Part shown: piece after piece, positions 28,801 to 35,451 of the stretch
Layout: each line of letters begins with the position of its first letter
Position numbering within the stretch: position 1 is the stretch's first letter
Source of the DNA: Acidobacteriota bacterium
Lineage (GTDB): Bacteria > Acidobacteriota > Thermoanaerobaculia > UBA5066
Direction of reading: 5' to 3'
Assembly: GCA_008363385.1 (NCBI GenBank)
Contig: RHKY01000007.1
Coordinates: 1 to 64,000, forward strand
Length of the DNA: 64,000 bases
The notes under the pieces: generated by a model
Database searches by the model: none
Seen by the model: only the letters and a program-made list of their open reading frames with translations
Told to the model about the DNA's origin: nothing
Position numbers and translations under genes: made by a program

Positions 28801-29733
28801 CTCCGTCCCGTTCAGCGGGCTGCTCGCCGAGAAGAAGAGGGTGGAGCCGACGGCCGTCAGCTGCGAAGGGTAGATGCCGAGGACGCCCGGCCAGGCGTCC
28901 TTCACGAGGACGGTCCCCGCCGGCGTCCCGTCGCTCTTCCAGAGCTCGGTCCCGCTCGTCGCGTCGCTGGCGACGAAGAAGAGGGTGGAGCCGACGCCCT
29001 TCAGCTGAGAAGGGTTGCTGCTGCTGCTGCCGGGGGAGATGTCCTTGACGAGGACGGTCCCGGCCGCCGTCCCGTCGCTCTTCCAGAGCTCGTTGCCGTA
29101 CGGGCCCGTGCTCGCCGTGAAGAAGAGAGTGGTCCCGACCGCCGTCAGGTTCCAGGGGCTGCCGCTGCAGTCCTCCCCCGGGCAGACGTCGCTGACGAGG
29201 ACGGTCCCCGCGGGCGTCCCATCGCTCTTCCAGAGCTCCTGCCCGCTGCCAAGCGCGTACGCCCGGAAAAAGAGCGTGCTCCCGATCACGGTCAGGTACG
29301 CCGGGTTCGAGCCTCCGCTGCTGGCCGAGATGTCCTTGACCATCCAGGTCCCGCCCGGCGTGCCGTCGCTCCGCCAGAGCTCCGCGCCGTTCACGCCGTC
29401 GTCGGCCGAGAAGTAGGCGACGCCCCCCATGACGGCGAAGTTGGTGGGGTACGAGCTGCCGGCCCCCGGCCATATGTCCTTGACGAGGACCGTCCCGCCT
29501 ACGGTGCCGTCGCTCTTCCAGAGCTCGGTCCCCATCCCCTCGGCCGTCCCGGAGAGGAAGACGGTGCCGCCCGAGGCGACGATGGCCTGGGGCTGCAGCC
29601 CGAACGTGGTGTCCAGCGTCGAGTTGAGGTCCGTCACCATCGACGGCTGGGCCTGCGCCGGGGACGAGAGCAGGACGAGGACGAGCGACACGACACCGAC
29701 CCCGACGCGGGACCTGTCGCGCTTCTGGACCAT
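22825..29733 (-). CDS. Giant secreted repeat protein: 18 ELWKSDGT repeats, DUF11 and fibronectin-type domains
   Basis: A 2302-residue surface or extracellular protein. GGAGG five bases before the ATG at 29733 sets the start; the signal peptide ends near SSPAQAQ. Residues about 60-885 hold 18 repeats of roughly 47 residues centred on ELWKSDGT, probably beta-propeller blades. Next come a DUF11-like domain (about 890-1000), a fibronectin-III-like domain (1010-1095; IRLTWTDPDTSETGFRVEIS), and about 700 residues of WNG-S-W type beta repeats (TWNGTDWAAAWSD, LLWNGSGWGVF). A second fibronectin-like segment follows, then two DUF11-like repeats (ADLSVTKAGPP...) and a C-terminal PCRVLDTR domain. Such layouts are typical of adhesins or surface layers; the ligand is unknown. 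TAGACT at 29791-29796 (minus) may be its -10. Confidence 0.9.
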   Translation of the reverse strand: MVQKRDRSRVGVGVVSLVLVLLSSPAQAQPSMVTDLNSTLDTTFGLQPQAIVASGGTVFLSGTAEGMGTELWKSDGTVGGTVLVKDIWPGAGSSYPTNFAVMGGVAYFSADDGVNGAELWRSDGTPGGTWMVKDISASSGGSNPAYLTVIGSTLFFRAYALGSGQELWKSDGTPAGTVLVSDVCPGEDCSGSPWNLTAVGTTLFFTASTGPYGNELWKSDGTAAGTVLVKDISPGSSSSNPSQLKGVGSTLFFVASDATSGTELWKSDGTPAGTVLVKDAWPGVLGIYPSQLTAVGSTLFFSASSPLNGTELWKSDGTPGGTFELKDIWSGTNSSSPSRLTPVGSTLFFQANDGTSGNELWKSDGTSGGTVLVKDLCSGDCGSNPSNLVAVGTTLYFAAGEGTYGTELYRSDGTDPGTAVVRDICPGGCGSSPSLLTDGNGTLFFRISWASGELWKSDGTEPGTVVVREFSSPSSFPASFVELGGSLYFVASDGTSNRELWKSDGTPGGTSMVLDLGPGGGAGVPDGLVKAGSTLYFPGYDGTNGTELWKSDGTPGGTVMVKDLCPGGCGSGPSRLTVVGSTLYFTANDGTNGNELWKSDGTGAGTVQVKDICSGSCSPNISNLVAVGSTLYFTATTGTGGSELWRSNGTDSGTFQVADICPGYCSSNPSALAAVGARLYFRASDGTNGGELWRSDETSGTWMVKDIRPGGLSSWPDFLTDVNGTLFFTAWNPDRELWKSDGTSAGTVLVKDICPGSCYSTPAGLVAVGDRLFFRATDGASGMELWTSDGNAEGTFLVRDIAPGSASSIPRPVAVVGSALYFAANDGTTGEELWKTDVTPGGTFRVVDANPGPGHGSPWEGLVADGFLFFNADDGTHGQELWALYGTDDLAVALTDSPDPVNQSATLTYVATVTDAGPMLVNGVVLTVALSDGFTFLSSTPGSPTCVHSSGVVTCNLGTISGGASAGVTVNVKPNLGFVGTAEAWAFATAPQADPNGSNNSATVTTTVLGPPPPAGLVAAPLSSSSIRLTWTDPDTSETGFRVEISTDGTSFTPIEIVGANVTTYADTGLDAGTGYFYRVVTLRTGSESPPSNVAAATTFASAAAKVCPTTIGSFHGNATGPSVTWNGTDWAAAWSDTRDDQRAEIWFQRLASATGAPQGSPVRVTTSGTGTGNHTLRWNGSAYGLLFREGLSSLDGGANSAFRFALLDANGTKLRGDVVIPLDHTGFRVGLGGEAPLLWNGSGWGVFVATETSPPSDLHFFALDQDGDLTVGPVPVAATAGYEVSASAAWNGSEYGVVWVTVPEDVLSGQVYFQRVSAAGVPIGSPQLVKEDANPSGAWANPAQTSIVWESGSWVVGWVDGFTGPEDAEAIYLRRYGTDGLPAGAAVRLSHDFDPEFPPEFEYPIYDETPVLFPRAGGGVVVFTACYLNSTYVYETCRYEADSSLARIGARTVLTPNDGSQSARSRAATDGSRFLLSWPETRFGAAEVRDLLVDASGTVVAGPTDVTSGHAPGWTNYPTALALGSGFGAVFAESNGTTTLVKGSFWNGSGTQVASNVVLSGRGPRTRPGAVSAGSTFALAFKDLTNALVFARFDASGNPVIPETVLATGVSGRPLVGLAFSGEVYGIACFQGNQNLTFRRVAPDGTAVGSPVTAATVSQSIAPGPQVAWTGTGWALVWGQAGELWYAFLAPDGTVTVPPIQVTFTPNLDPAGWQLLWTGQHLGLVWYEYATPDPPGGDVFFTVLSLQGVKQFSPVAVGGGVYDDYNPALYWDVDRFRVVLIGGDPWGLTEHAVMPDGTLVAGQKLYSTAAGGQLGVAWNGATLGLHMNVDGYLRFTTTACLADATPPGCPTATAVSDGTRTTVSWSSPSDAESGIWRTSLYRDGQLLMQELPSSTSYVDGGVVPGTPHAYEVRPRNWANLEPSTCTAVTPSANLSVTKTDGATTETPGTGVTYTIAVTNAGPSTVKEVTLTDALPASLVGPVFTPSAGSYDPVSGAWTGLSLGPSQSATLSLVATVAPSATGSLVNTATVATRGGLVLDPSTSNDSATDSDSLVPSADLSVTKAGPPSVVRGSQFAYTLTVANAGPSDAAGVVLSDPTPAGLTFVSNGIDCATAFPCALGTIPAGQTRTVAATFLVPSGYAGPDPVSNTATVSATTSDPVAGNGQATATTSVTSPTGPVRFHTLMPCRVLDTRDPDGPWGGPAIQTGTERAFVVAGRCQVPLTAKAVSTNLTVTQPAGAGFVRVCPTATPLPLVSTLNYKAGQTRANNAVVRLGDGGTASIRCDQETGSVHVILDVNGWFE
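27085..29560 (-). repeat. DNA repeats coding the ELWKSDGT blades
   Basis: Blades of about 140 bases recur 18 times. The core 20-mer ccgtcgctcttccagagctc (plus strand) occurs at least nine times exactly, with one- or two-base variants elsewhere. Such identity at DNA level allows unequal recombination and makes the repeat number liable to change or to assembly error. Confidence 0.85.
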
Positions 29734-29790
29734 CTCCGCCTCCCGGGCGGCAGCTGCCAGGACGGTGTGCCGCCCTGATGTCGACAAACG

Positions 29791-29796
29791 AGTCTA
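29791..29796 (-). promoter_or_regulatory. Possible -10 box (TAGACT) for the giant protein gene
   Basis: TAGACT on the minus strand, 57 bases before the ATG, in the only AT-rich part of the 206-bp divergent gap. The rest of the gap holds GC palindromes such as gctccccggggagc. Confidence 0.3.
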
Positions 29797-29905
29797 TTCC
29801 TTCTCCTGGTTAGCGGCGATGGAAGCTCCCCGGGGAGCCCGCGCGGGTCCGCGCGTGGGGGCCTCCAAGGCGCCCGCGGGCTCGTCCCGGCCCCCGGACC
29901 TGTCC

Positions 29906-29911
29906 TACAAT
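29906..29911 (+). promoter_or_regulatory. Possible -10 box (TACAAT)
   Basis: TACAAT lies 28 bases before the ATG at 29940. It is followed by a good ribosome site, AGGAGG five bases before the start. No convincing -35 is seen. Confidence 0.4.
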
Positions 29912-29939
29912 GGTTGAAACACCGTCGCAGGAGGAACGA

Positions 29940-30353
29940 ATGTCCCGTCTCCGTCTCTCGTCCGCCCTCGGCGCCCTCGCCGTGGCCGCGCTCCTTCTCG
30001 TCCCCCTGAAGCCCGCCTCCGCGGACCGCGGCGGGTGGGAGTTCCTCGGCTCGCGGATGGTCAACGACCGGGTCGACCGGGACGAGATCGAGGTGACGGC
30101 CGCCAAGGGCGACTTCAAGGCCCTGAAGCTCGTCGTCAAGCGGCGGGCGGTCCATATCCTCGACATGAAGGTCCACTTCGGGAGCGGCGGGACGCAGGAC
30201 GTCGAGGTCCGGCAGCTGATCCCGGCGGGCGGGGAGACGAGGGTGATCGACCTCCGGGGCTCCGACCGCTTCATCCGGAAGGTCGTCTTCTGGTACGAGG
30301 CGAAGTCCCTCCGCGGCCGCAAGGCCGAGGTCCACCTCTGGGGCCTTCACTGA
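29940..30353 (+). CDS. Small secreted protein, DUF2541-like
   Basis: 137 residues with a signal peptide (LGALAVAALLLVPLKPASA). The mature part starts DRGGWEFLGSRMVNDRVDRD and continues with alternating beta strands (LKLVVKRRAVHILDMKVHFG, TRVIDLRGSDRFIRKVVFWY) and no Cys. The layout recalls the DUF2541/YaaI family, a small beta-sandwich of unknown role; that link is from memory of the pattern. The start follows AGGAGG at good spacing, so the longer frame beginning 30 bases earlier is rejected. Converges with the patatin gene across a hairpin. Confidence 0.75.
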   Translation: MSRLRLSSALGALAVAALLLVPLKPASADRGGWEFLGSRMVNDRVDRDEIEVTAAKGDFKALKLVVKRRAVHILDMKVHFGSGGTQDVEVRQLIPAGGETRVIDLRGSDRFIRKVVFWYEAKSLRGRKAEVHLWGLH

Positions 30354-30377
30354 CCGGGACGACGCCCGCGACCGGGA

Positions 30378-30403
30378 GCCGGGCGGCCGGTGGGCCGCCC
30401 GGC
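30378..30403. terminator. 11-bp GC hairpin between convergent genes
   Basis: GCCGGGCGGCC pairs perfectly with GGCCGCCCGGC around the loop GGTG. It lies between the DUF2541-like and patatin-like stops and could serve both. No T tract. Confidence 0.6.
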
Positions 30404-30410
30404 CCGCCCG

Positions 30411-32618
30411 TCAGAAGGGGGGCAGGCCGACGAGGAAGTAGAGGAGCGTCTCGCCCCCCTTGCCGGTCCCGGCGCCGAGGTAGACGGGGCCGAGCGGCGT
30501 GTCGCTGCCCAGGAAGAGCGAGCCGCAGAGGCGCAGGTCGTTCAGGCTGACGTCGGAGCTCTGCCGCCAGGCGTTCCCCGCCTCGATCGACAGCCCGGCG
30601 TAGAGGCCCCCGCCGATGATCGAGGGGAGCTGCCCCAGCTTCCGGAGGTACGTCGCCGAGCCGAAGAGGGCGTACTGGCCGCTGATCGAGTCGGGGCGGT
30701 AGCCGGACATCCGGCGGAAGCCGCCGAGGAAGAACTGGTCGTAGTAGGCGAGGCCCGTCCCGAGGGCGGTGCCGCCGAGAGCCGAGAGCTGGAGGACGTT
30801 CCCCTTGTACTCGAACGACCCCTGGCCGGCGAGGAGGAGCCGCCGGAAGCTGGCGTCGGCGCCGAGCGACGGCGTCTCCCACCTCATGTCTCCGCGGAAG
30901 AAGTAGCCTTTCGACGGGAAGGGGACGTTGTTGCGCGAGTCGACGATCGCCTGCGCCCGGACCGAGCCCCGGTCGTTGCGGATCTCCGTGAAGATCTCGT
31001 CGCTGCCGCGGGGGAGGACCCAGAGGTACCCGCGCGAGACGCCGACCCTCAGCTCGGCGTACTTGCCGTCGGTGATCCCGGCGTCCAGCCGGCCGAAGAC
31101 CTCCTCCTTCCCGTAGTCCAGCCGCAGGGTGCTCCCCTGCGTCGAGACGAGGACCCGCTCGTTCCTCCAGCCGGCCGAGGGGGAGACGAAGAGGAGCCCG
31201 CTCGGGACGACCGGCTGGTAGAGCTCGCCCTGGACCGTCTCGACCCAGCCGAGGCCCCCCGCCAGGCGCCACTCGCCGCCGAGCTTGTTCAGGCTCGTCC
31301 GCGTCACCATCGCCGCCAGCTCGAACGAGCTCTCCCCCTGGAAGTCGGTCTGCAGGTTGATGCCGGCGCGGGCCGAGGTCCGGCCCCAGGCCCGGTCCTT
31401 GATGAGGATCCGGAGGACGTCCCCTTTCGGCGTCCTCACGACGCGGAAGTCGACGAGGTCGAACTCCCCGAGGGCGTGGAGGCGCGCCAGGTCCGCCTGG
31501 AGGACCCCGAGGTCGAGCGGTCCGGGGCGCGTCTCGACCTTCGCCATCAGCTTCTCGCTCGCGAGGGGGGACGTGTTCTCGAGCTCGACCGAGACGATCC
31601 GCGGCGGCGGGCTCTTCGGCCGGCGCGTCCTCTTCAGCCACGCGGCCCACTCCTCCTCGGAGACCGAGAGCTCCCGTAGCCGGTCCGCCGACTGGCGGGC
31701 CGACCTCTCCCCGGCGGCGACCGCGTCGCGGACCCGGTTGAAGGCGATGAAGGAGATGTCGCCCAGGTCGGGCTCGAGGAAGACGTCGTCCGGCCGGAGG
31801 GCGGCCTTGGACGCCTCGACGTTCGTCGCGGTGGCGACGTTCGTCACCTGGCTGACGATCTTCACGAGGCTCCCGAGCCGCTCCTTCTCCTTCAGCGGCG
31901 TCCCGATGTTCACGGCGATCAGCCTGTCGGCCCCCGCCCCGCGAGCCGTCTGGACGGGGAAGTTCTCCGAGACGCCCCCGTCGACGAGGAGCTTCCCGTC
32001 GATCTCCACCGGCGCGAAGAGCCCCGGGAACGCCATGCTCGCCCGCATCGAGTCGGCGAGGCTCCCCTTCGACAGGACGACCTTGTGGCCCGTCGTGATG
32101 TCGGTCCCGACCGTCCGGTACGGGACCGGGAGCCGGTCGAAGTCGGTGACCTCGACGACCGGGAGCGTCAGCTTCCGGAGGATGAAGTTCAGCTTCTGCC
32201 CCTCGACGAGGCCGCTGGGGAAGGCGATCTTCCCGTCCTGGATCCCGACGACGAGGCGGGAGAGGTACTGCGACTGGTCCTGCTTCCTCCGGAACGGGAT
32301 CTGCGGCCGGGGGACGTCGTCGTTGAAGGCGTCGTCCCAGTCGACGGCCGCCAGCTCGTCCTCCATCTCCTGCGGGGAGAGGCCGGAGGCGTAGAGGCCG
32401 CCGACGATGGATCCCATGCTGGTCCCCGCGATGACGTCGACGGGGACGCGCAGCTCCTCGAGGACCTTCAGGACGCCGATGTGGGCCGCGCCGCGGGCGC
32501 CTCCGCCGGAGAGGACCAGACCGAGCTTCGGGCGGGGGGGCTTCGAAGGGGCCTCCTCGGCGGCGGACGGGAGGGGAAGGAGCGTGAGGAGGAGAGCGAA
32601 CGAAACGGCTGCTCGCAT
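30411..32618 (-). CDS. Patatin-like phospholipase with POTRA and beta-barrel (PlpD-type Vd autotransporter)
   Basis: A 735-residue exported protein. After the signal peptide, the patatin domain (about 30-320) shows the oxyanion motif SGGGARGAAHIGVLK, nucleophile Ser in GTSMGS and catalytic Asp in LLVDGGVSENFP. A POTRA-like stretch (about 350-430; VSVELENTSPLASEKLMAKV) leads to a 16-strand-type barrel with YFFRGDMRWETPSLG, FFLGGFRRMSGYRPDSISG and the C-terminal GETLLYFLVGLPPF ending in Phe. This order defines type Vd secretion, in which the lipase domain is carried through or held at the outer membrane. The family cleaves phospholipids. Start ATG at 32618 after gcgagggcccgc. Confidence 0.9.
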   Translation of the reverse strand: MRAAVSFALLLTLLPLPSAAEEAPSKPPRPKLGLVLSGGGARGAAHIGVLKVLEELRVPVDVIAGTSMGSIVGGLYASGLSPQEMEDELAAVDWDDAFNDDVPRPQIPFRRKQDQSQYLSRLVVGIQDGKIAFPSGLVEGQKLNFILRKLTLPVVEVTDFDRLPVPYRTVGTDITTGHKVVLSKGSLADSMRASMAFPGLFAPVEIDGKLLVDGGVSENFPVQTARGAGADRLIAVNIGTPLKEKERLGSLVKIVSQVTNVATATNVEASKAALRPDDVFLEPDLGDISFIAFNRVRDAVAAGERSARQSADRLRELSVSEEEWAAWLKRTRRPKSPPPRIVSVELENTSPLASEKLMAKVETRPGPLDLGVLQADLARLHALGEFDLVDFRVVRTPKGDVLRILIKDRAWGRTSARAGINLQTDFQGESSFELAAMVTRTSLNKLGGEWRLAGGLGWVETVQGELYQPVVPSGLLFVSPSAGWRNERVLVSTQGSTLRLDYGKEEVFGRLDAGITDGKYAELRVGVSRGYLWVLPRGSDEIFTEIRNDRGSVRAQAIVDSRNNVPFPSKGYFFRGDMRWETPSLGADASFRRLLLAGQGSFEYKGNVLQLSALGGTALGTGLAYYDQFFLGGFRRMSGYRPDSISGQYALFGSATYLRKLGQLPSIIGGGLYAGLSIEAGNAWRQSSDVSLNDLRLCGSLFLGSDTPLGPVYLGAGTGKGGETLLYFLVGLPPF

Positions 32619-32714
32619 GCGGGCCCTCGCGGGCGAAGGATAGGGCCATCGGTCCGGGGCGGCGTTCGCCGACCCGAAGGGGAAGGGGCCGGGACGATCT
32701 CCGCGGGGGCGCAG

Positions 32715-32720
32715 TACGAT
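32715..32720 (+). promoter_or_regulatory. Possible -10 box (TACGAT)
   Basis: TACGATTCC lies 33 bases before the lipoprotein hydrolase ATG. The same TACGATTC string recurs at 36416, upstream of a barrel gene. Confidence 0.35.
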
Positions 32721-32753
32721 TCCCCGGTCGACTTGGAGGGGAGGGCGGCCGAG

Positions 32754-34082
32754 ATGAGGATGCGGTCGGTCGGATCGACGGTGCTCCTGGCGGGGCTCGC
32801 GGCGCTGGTCGGAGGCTGCGCCTACCTCGGGATGGTCAAGGAGAAGCGCCACCTGAGGCGGGAGATCGAGGACGAGCCGAAGGTCTCCCTCGTGAGGCAG
32901 CTCGCGCCGGAGAGCTGTCTCGTCCTCGTCGGCAAGCTCGAGGGGACCGCCGGGCACGAGGAGCCGCTGCGCGTCGTGGCGCTCTCGGACAAGTTCGTCC
33001 CGAACGAGGTCGTCGCCTCGCGGATGGCGGCGACGCGGGTCGAGCCCTTCTACGGCCTCTTCCTCCCGCCGGGGGAGTACGACGTCCTGATCCTCGCCGA
33101 CCGCGACGGGGACGGGACGTTCCGCCCCGACGAGGTGGTCGGGCGGACGCCGCCGGGGAAGAAGATCGCGCTCTCTCCGGACGCCGCGCGGAAGGGCCTC
33201 TTCGTCGAGGGTCCCCCGATCGCGCTCGACCACGCGAACCCCTCGTCCGCCCCGTTCGCGACGACCTTCGCGGTGACGCCGCACAGCTTCCTCACGGCCT
33301 CGCTCGACGACCCGCTGTTCGGCCCCGATCTCGCCGAGACGGGGATGTACGACCCGGCGGCGTTCCTGACCAAGACCCAGGGGGTCCTCTACGGCCTCCA
33401 GCACTTCGAGCCGGGCCGGACGGTCGTCCTCTTCGTCCACGGGATCCAGGGGTCGCCGCGAGACTTCAAGTACCTCGGCGACGGGCTGGACCGGCGCCGC
33501 TACCATCCCTGGTTCTACTACTACCCGTCCGGGCTGCCGCTCGACGTCAGCGGCCTCGTCCTCGCGGCGATCCTCCGGGAGGCGCACCGGTCCCCCGAGC
33601 TGGGGACCACGTCGGTCGTCCTGGTGGCCCACAGCATGGGGGGGCTCGTGGCGAGGCGCGCCCTGAACGCGGTCTGCGAGGCCGGCTGCCCGGCGAACCT
33701 GAAGGGCTACGTCTCGTTCTCCTCGCCGTACGGCGGGAACGACGCCGCGGTGTCCGGCGCCAAGGCGCCCGAGGCGGTCCCGGCGTGGAAGGACGTGGCC
33801 ACGGGGAGCGACTTCGTCAAGCGCCTCCACGCCGCCCCCTTCCCCGGCTCGCTCCCGTTCCACCTCTTCTTCGCCTGGGGGAAGAAGGGCTCGACCGGGC
33901 CGGGGGTGGCCGGGGACGGCACGATCGCCCTCGGCAGCCAGCTCGACCCGCGCGTCCAGCCGCTCGCGCGGAGGATGTACGGGTACGAGGAGTCCCACGT
34001 GGGGATCCTCCAGAACGAGGCGGCGCGGCGGGACTTCCTTGCCGTCCTCGACGAGCTGACGGGGCCGAAGAAGGGCTCCTGA
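32754..34082 (+). CDS. Lipoprotein alpha/beta hydrolase
   Basis: 442 residues. The lipobox LVGGC puts the lipidated Cys at position 22. After an N-terminal beta domain (PGEYDVLILADRDGDGTFRPDE) comes an alpha/beta hydrolase core: VVLFVHGIQGSPRDFKYLGD (oxyanion His-Gly), nucleophile Ser in VVLVAHSMGGLVARRAL, and a likely catalytic His in YEESHVGILQNEAARR. The fold is that of lipases and serine esterases, anchored to a membrane. Two ATG codons (32754, 32760) are possible. It is divergent from the patatin gene, so two envelope lipases may share one control region. Confidence 0.85.
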   Translation: MRMRSVGSTVLLAGLAALVGGCAYLGMVKEKRHLRREIEDEPKVSLVRQLAPESCLVLVGKLEGTAGHEEPLRVVALSDKFVPNEVVASRMAATRVEPFYGLFLPPGEYDVLILADRDGDGTFRPDEVVGRTPPGKKIALSPDAARKGLFVEGPPIALDHANPSSAPFATTFAVTPHSFLTASLDDPLFGPDLAETGMYDPAAFLTKTQGVLYGLQHFEPGRTVVLFVHGIQGSPRDFKYLGDGLDRRRYHPWFYYYPSGLPLDVSGLVLAAILREAHRSPELGTTSVVLVAHSMGGLVARRALNAVCEAGCPANLKGYVSFSSPYGGNDAAVSGAKAPEAVPAWKDVATGSDFVKRLHAAPFPGSLPFHLFFAWGKKGSTGPGVAGDGTIALGSQLDPRVQPLARRMYGYEESHVGILQNEAARRDFLAVLDELTGPKKGS

Positions 34083-34129
34083 CGGAGAATCGAGCCCGAG
34101 CAGGTTCCTGCGAACGGAGGGACGCGACG

Positions 34130-34783
34130 ATGACGACGACGAGACGCTCCGGTGCGCTCCTCCTGGCAGGAGCGGGCGCGCTCCTCTCCGGGCCGGCGTG
34201 GGCGCAGGCCCCGGGCTACGGCACGGCCGCCCCGCCCACGGTCCTCGAGCGCGTCGAGGAGAGGCTGGAGAAGAACCCGGAGCTCCGGAAGATCTACGAC
34301 ACGCGGCCGAACGCCCTCGACCGGCTCGACTGGATGGTCGGGAGCTGGGGGCTCGTGTTCAAGACGTACGGCACGGGCAGGACGCCGGAGAGGACCGAGT
34401 CCGGGACGCGCGAGACGAAGTGGGACCTCGACCGCAGGTGGCTCGTCTCCCGCGACGAGATCCCCGGCAAGCACGCCATCGAGGTGCTCGGCTACGACGC
34501 CTGGCGGCAGATGTGGGTCCGGCAGTACGTCACCAGCTGGGGACGGGGCGGGATGCAGGCCCTGCTCGGGACGCGGGGCTGGGACGGCCCCGTCCTGCCG
34601 ATGCAGGGGACCCTCTACTTCTTCGGCGAGCCGGCCGAGATCGGCTTCCGGCTGACGAAGCTCTCGGAGGACGAGTACCTGGAGACGTACGAGGAGCGCC
34701 TCGCCGGCGGCAGCGTCGTCCGCCCCGTCCTGGAGATCCGGTTCGTCCGGGCCAAGGGCGGGGGCCCGCCCGCGAAGAAGTGA
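34130..34783 (+). CDS. Secreted protein, DUF1579-like
   Basis: 217 residues with signal peptide (GALLLAGAGALLSGPAWAQ). The mature domain begins with a helix ending RPNALDRLDWMVGSWGLVFK; the L-x-W-M-V-G-x-W signature is typical of DUF1579/lipocalin-like domains. Alternating strands with TKWDLDRRWLV and DEYLETYEERLAG follow. The function is unknown; relatives are calycin-like secreted proteins. GGAGG lies nine bases before the ATG, and the gene follows the lipoprotein hydrolase by 47 bases. Confidence 0.75.
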   Translation: MTTTRRSGALLLAGAGALLSGPAWAQAPGYGTAAPPTVLERVEERLEKNPELRKIYDTRPNALDRLDWMVGSWGLVFKTYGTGRTPERTESGTRETKWDLDRRWLVSRDEIPGKHAIEVLGYDAWRQMWVRQYVTSWGRGGMQALLGTRGWDGPVLPMQGTLYFFGEPAEIGFRLTKLSEDEYLETYEERLAGGSVVRPVLEIRFVRAKGGGPPAKK

Positions 34784-34802
34784 GCCGGCCCGGGGGGCCG
34801 GC
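34784..34802. terminator. 8-bp GC hairpin directly after a stop codon
   Basis: GCCGGCCC pairs with GGGCCGGC around GGG, starting at the base after the DUF1579-like stop. No T tract; it may protect the 3' end rather than terminate. Confidence 0.4.
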
Positions 34803-34863
34803 CGGACCCCGAATGGATCGGCGGGCGGTCCCCGTCCGCCACGAGGGAAGGAGACCTGACGAC

Positions 34864-35400
34864 ATGAGACCGAGAAGACTCCTCGCCGTGACCCTGGCCG
34901 CGCTCGCGGCCGCGACGGTGGCCTGCTCGACGCTCGAGGTGACGACCGACTACGAGCCGGGGACCGACTTCGGCAAGTACAGGACGTTCGCCATCAAGGA
35001 AGGGGCCCCACCGAAGAACCAGATCGCGCGCGACCGCTTCTACGCCGCGCTCACGGACTCGATGGGCCGCCACGGGCTGACCCCGGCCACCGGGGACCCG
35101 GACCTCTTCGTCTTCACCCACTTCGTGACCGGCAAGGAGACCCAGATCAACACGTACGGGTACGGCATGGGGGGCTGGTACGGCTACCGGTGGGGCGGCG
35201 GGATGACGACGACGCAGGTGCAGGAGATCCCCACCGGGACCGTCGTCGTCGACCTGGTGGACGCCAAGGCCAACAAGCTCGTCTGGCGGGGCGTCGCCAA
35301 GGACCAGATCTCCACCGACGCCACCCCGGAGGAGCGGACGGCCAAGGCGAAGGAGGTCGCCGACCGGCTCTTCGAGGGGTATCCTCCCGCGAAAAAGTAG
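34864..35400 (+). CDS. DUF4136-type lipoprotein
   Basis: 178 residues. The lipobox-like ATVACS places the lipidated Cys at residue 21. The mature part, TTDYEPGTDFGKYRTFAI, then MGRHGLTPATGDPDLFVFTH, GTVVVDLVDAKANKLVWRG and a final helix with VADRLFEGYPP, is the classic DUF4136 pattern of small envelope lipoproteins. A Gly/Tyr/Trp loop (YGYGMGGWYGYRWGGGM) sits mid-domain. AAGGAG lies about ten bases before the ATG. Role unknown. Confidence 0.85.
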   Translation: MRPRRLLAVTLAALAAATVACSTLEVTTDYEPGTDFGKYRTFAIKEGAPPKNQIARDRFYAALTDSMGRHGLTPATGDPDLFVFTHFVTGKETQINTYGYGMGGWYGYRWGGGMTTTQVQEIPTGTVVVDLVDAKANKLVWRGVAKDQISTDATPEERTAKAKEVADRLFEGYPPAKK

Positions 35401-35451
35401 CCCGGTCCACGACGGGCCCGGGCCGGGGCGGCCGGCCGAGGAGACGCTGAC

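Noticed and set aside
27085-29560. Direct repeats as a CRISPR array
   Set aside because: Repeat units are in frame, spaced about 140 bases and translate to ELWKSDGT blades of one protein; there are no cas genes.
22858-29778. A 2306-codon open frame on the plus strand opposite the giant repeat protein
   Set aside because: It is the antisense of a gene with clear signal peptide, ribosome site and repeats; its translation is low-complexity Arg/Gly/Glu/Val. In very GC-rich DNA the antisense frame of a G/C-ending gene stays open.
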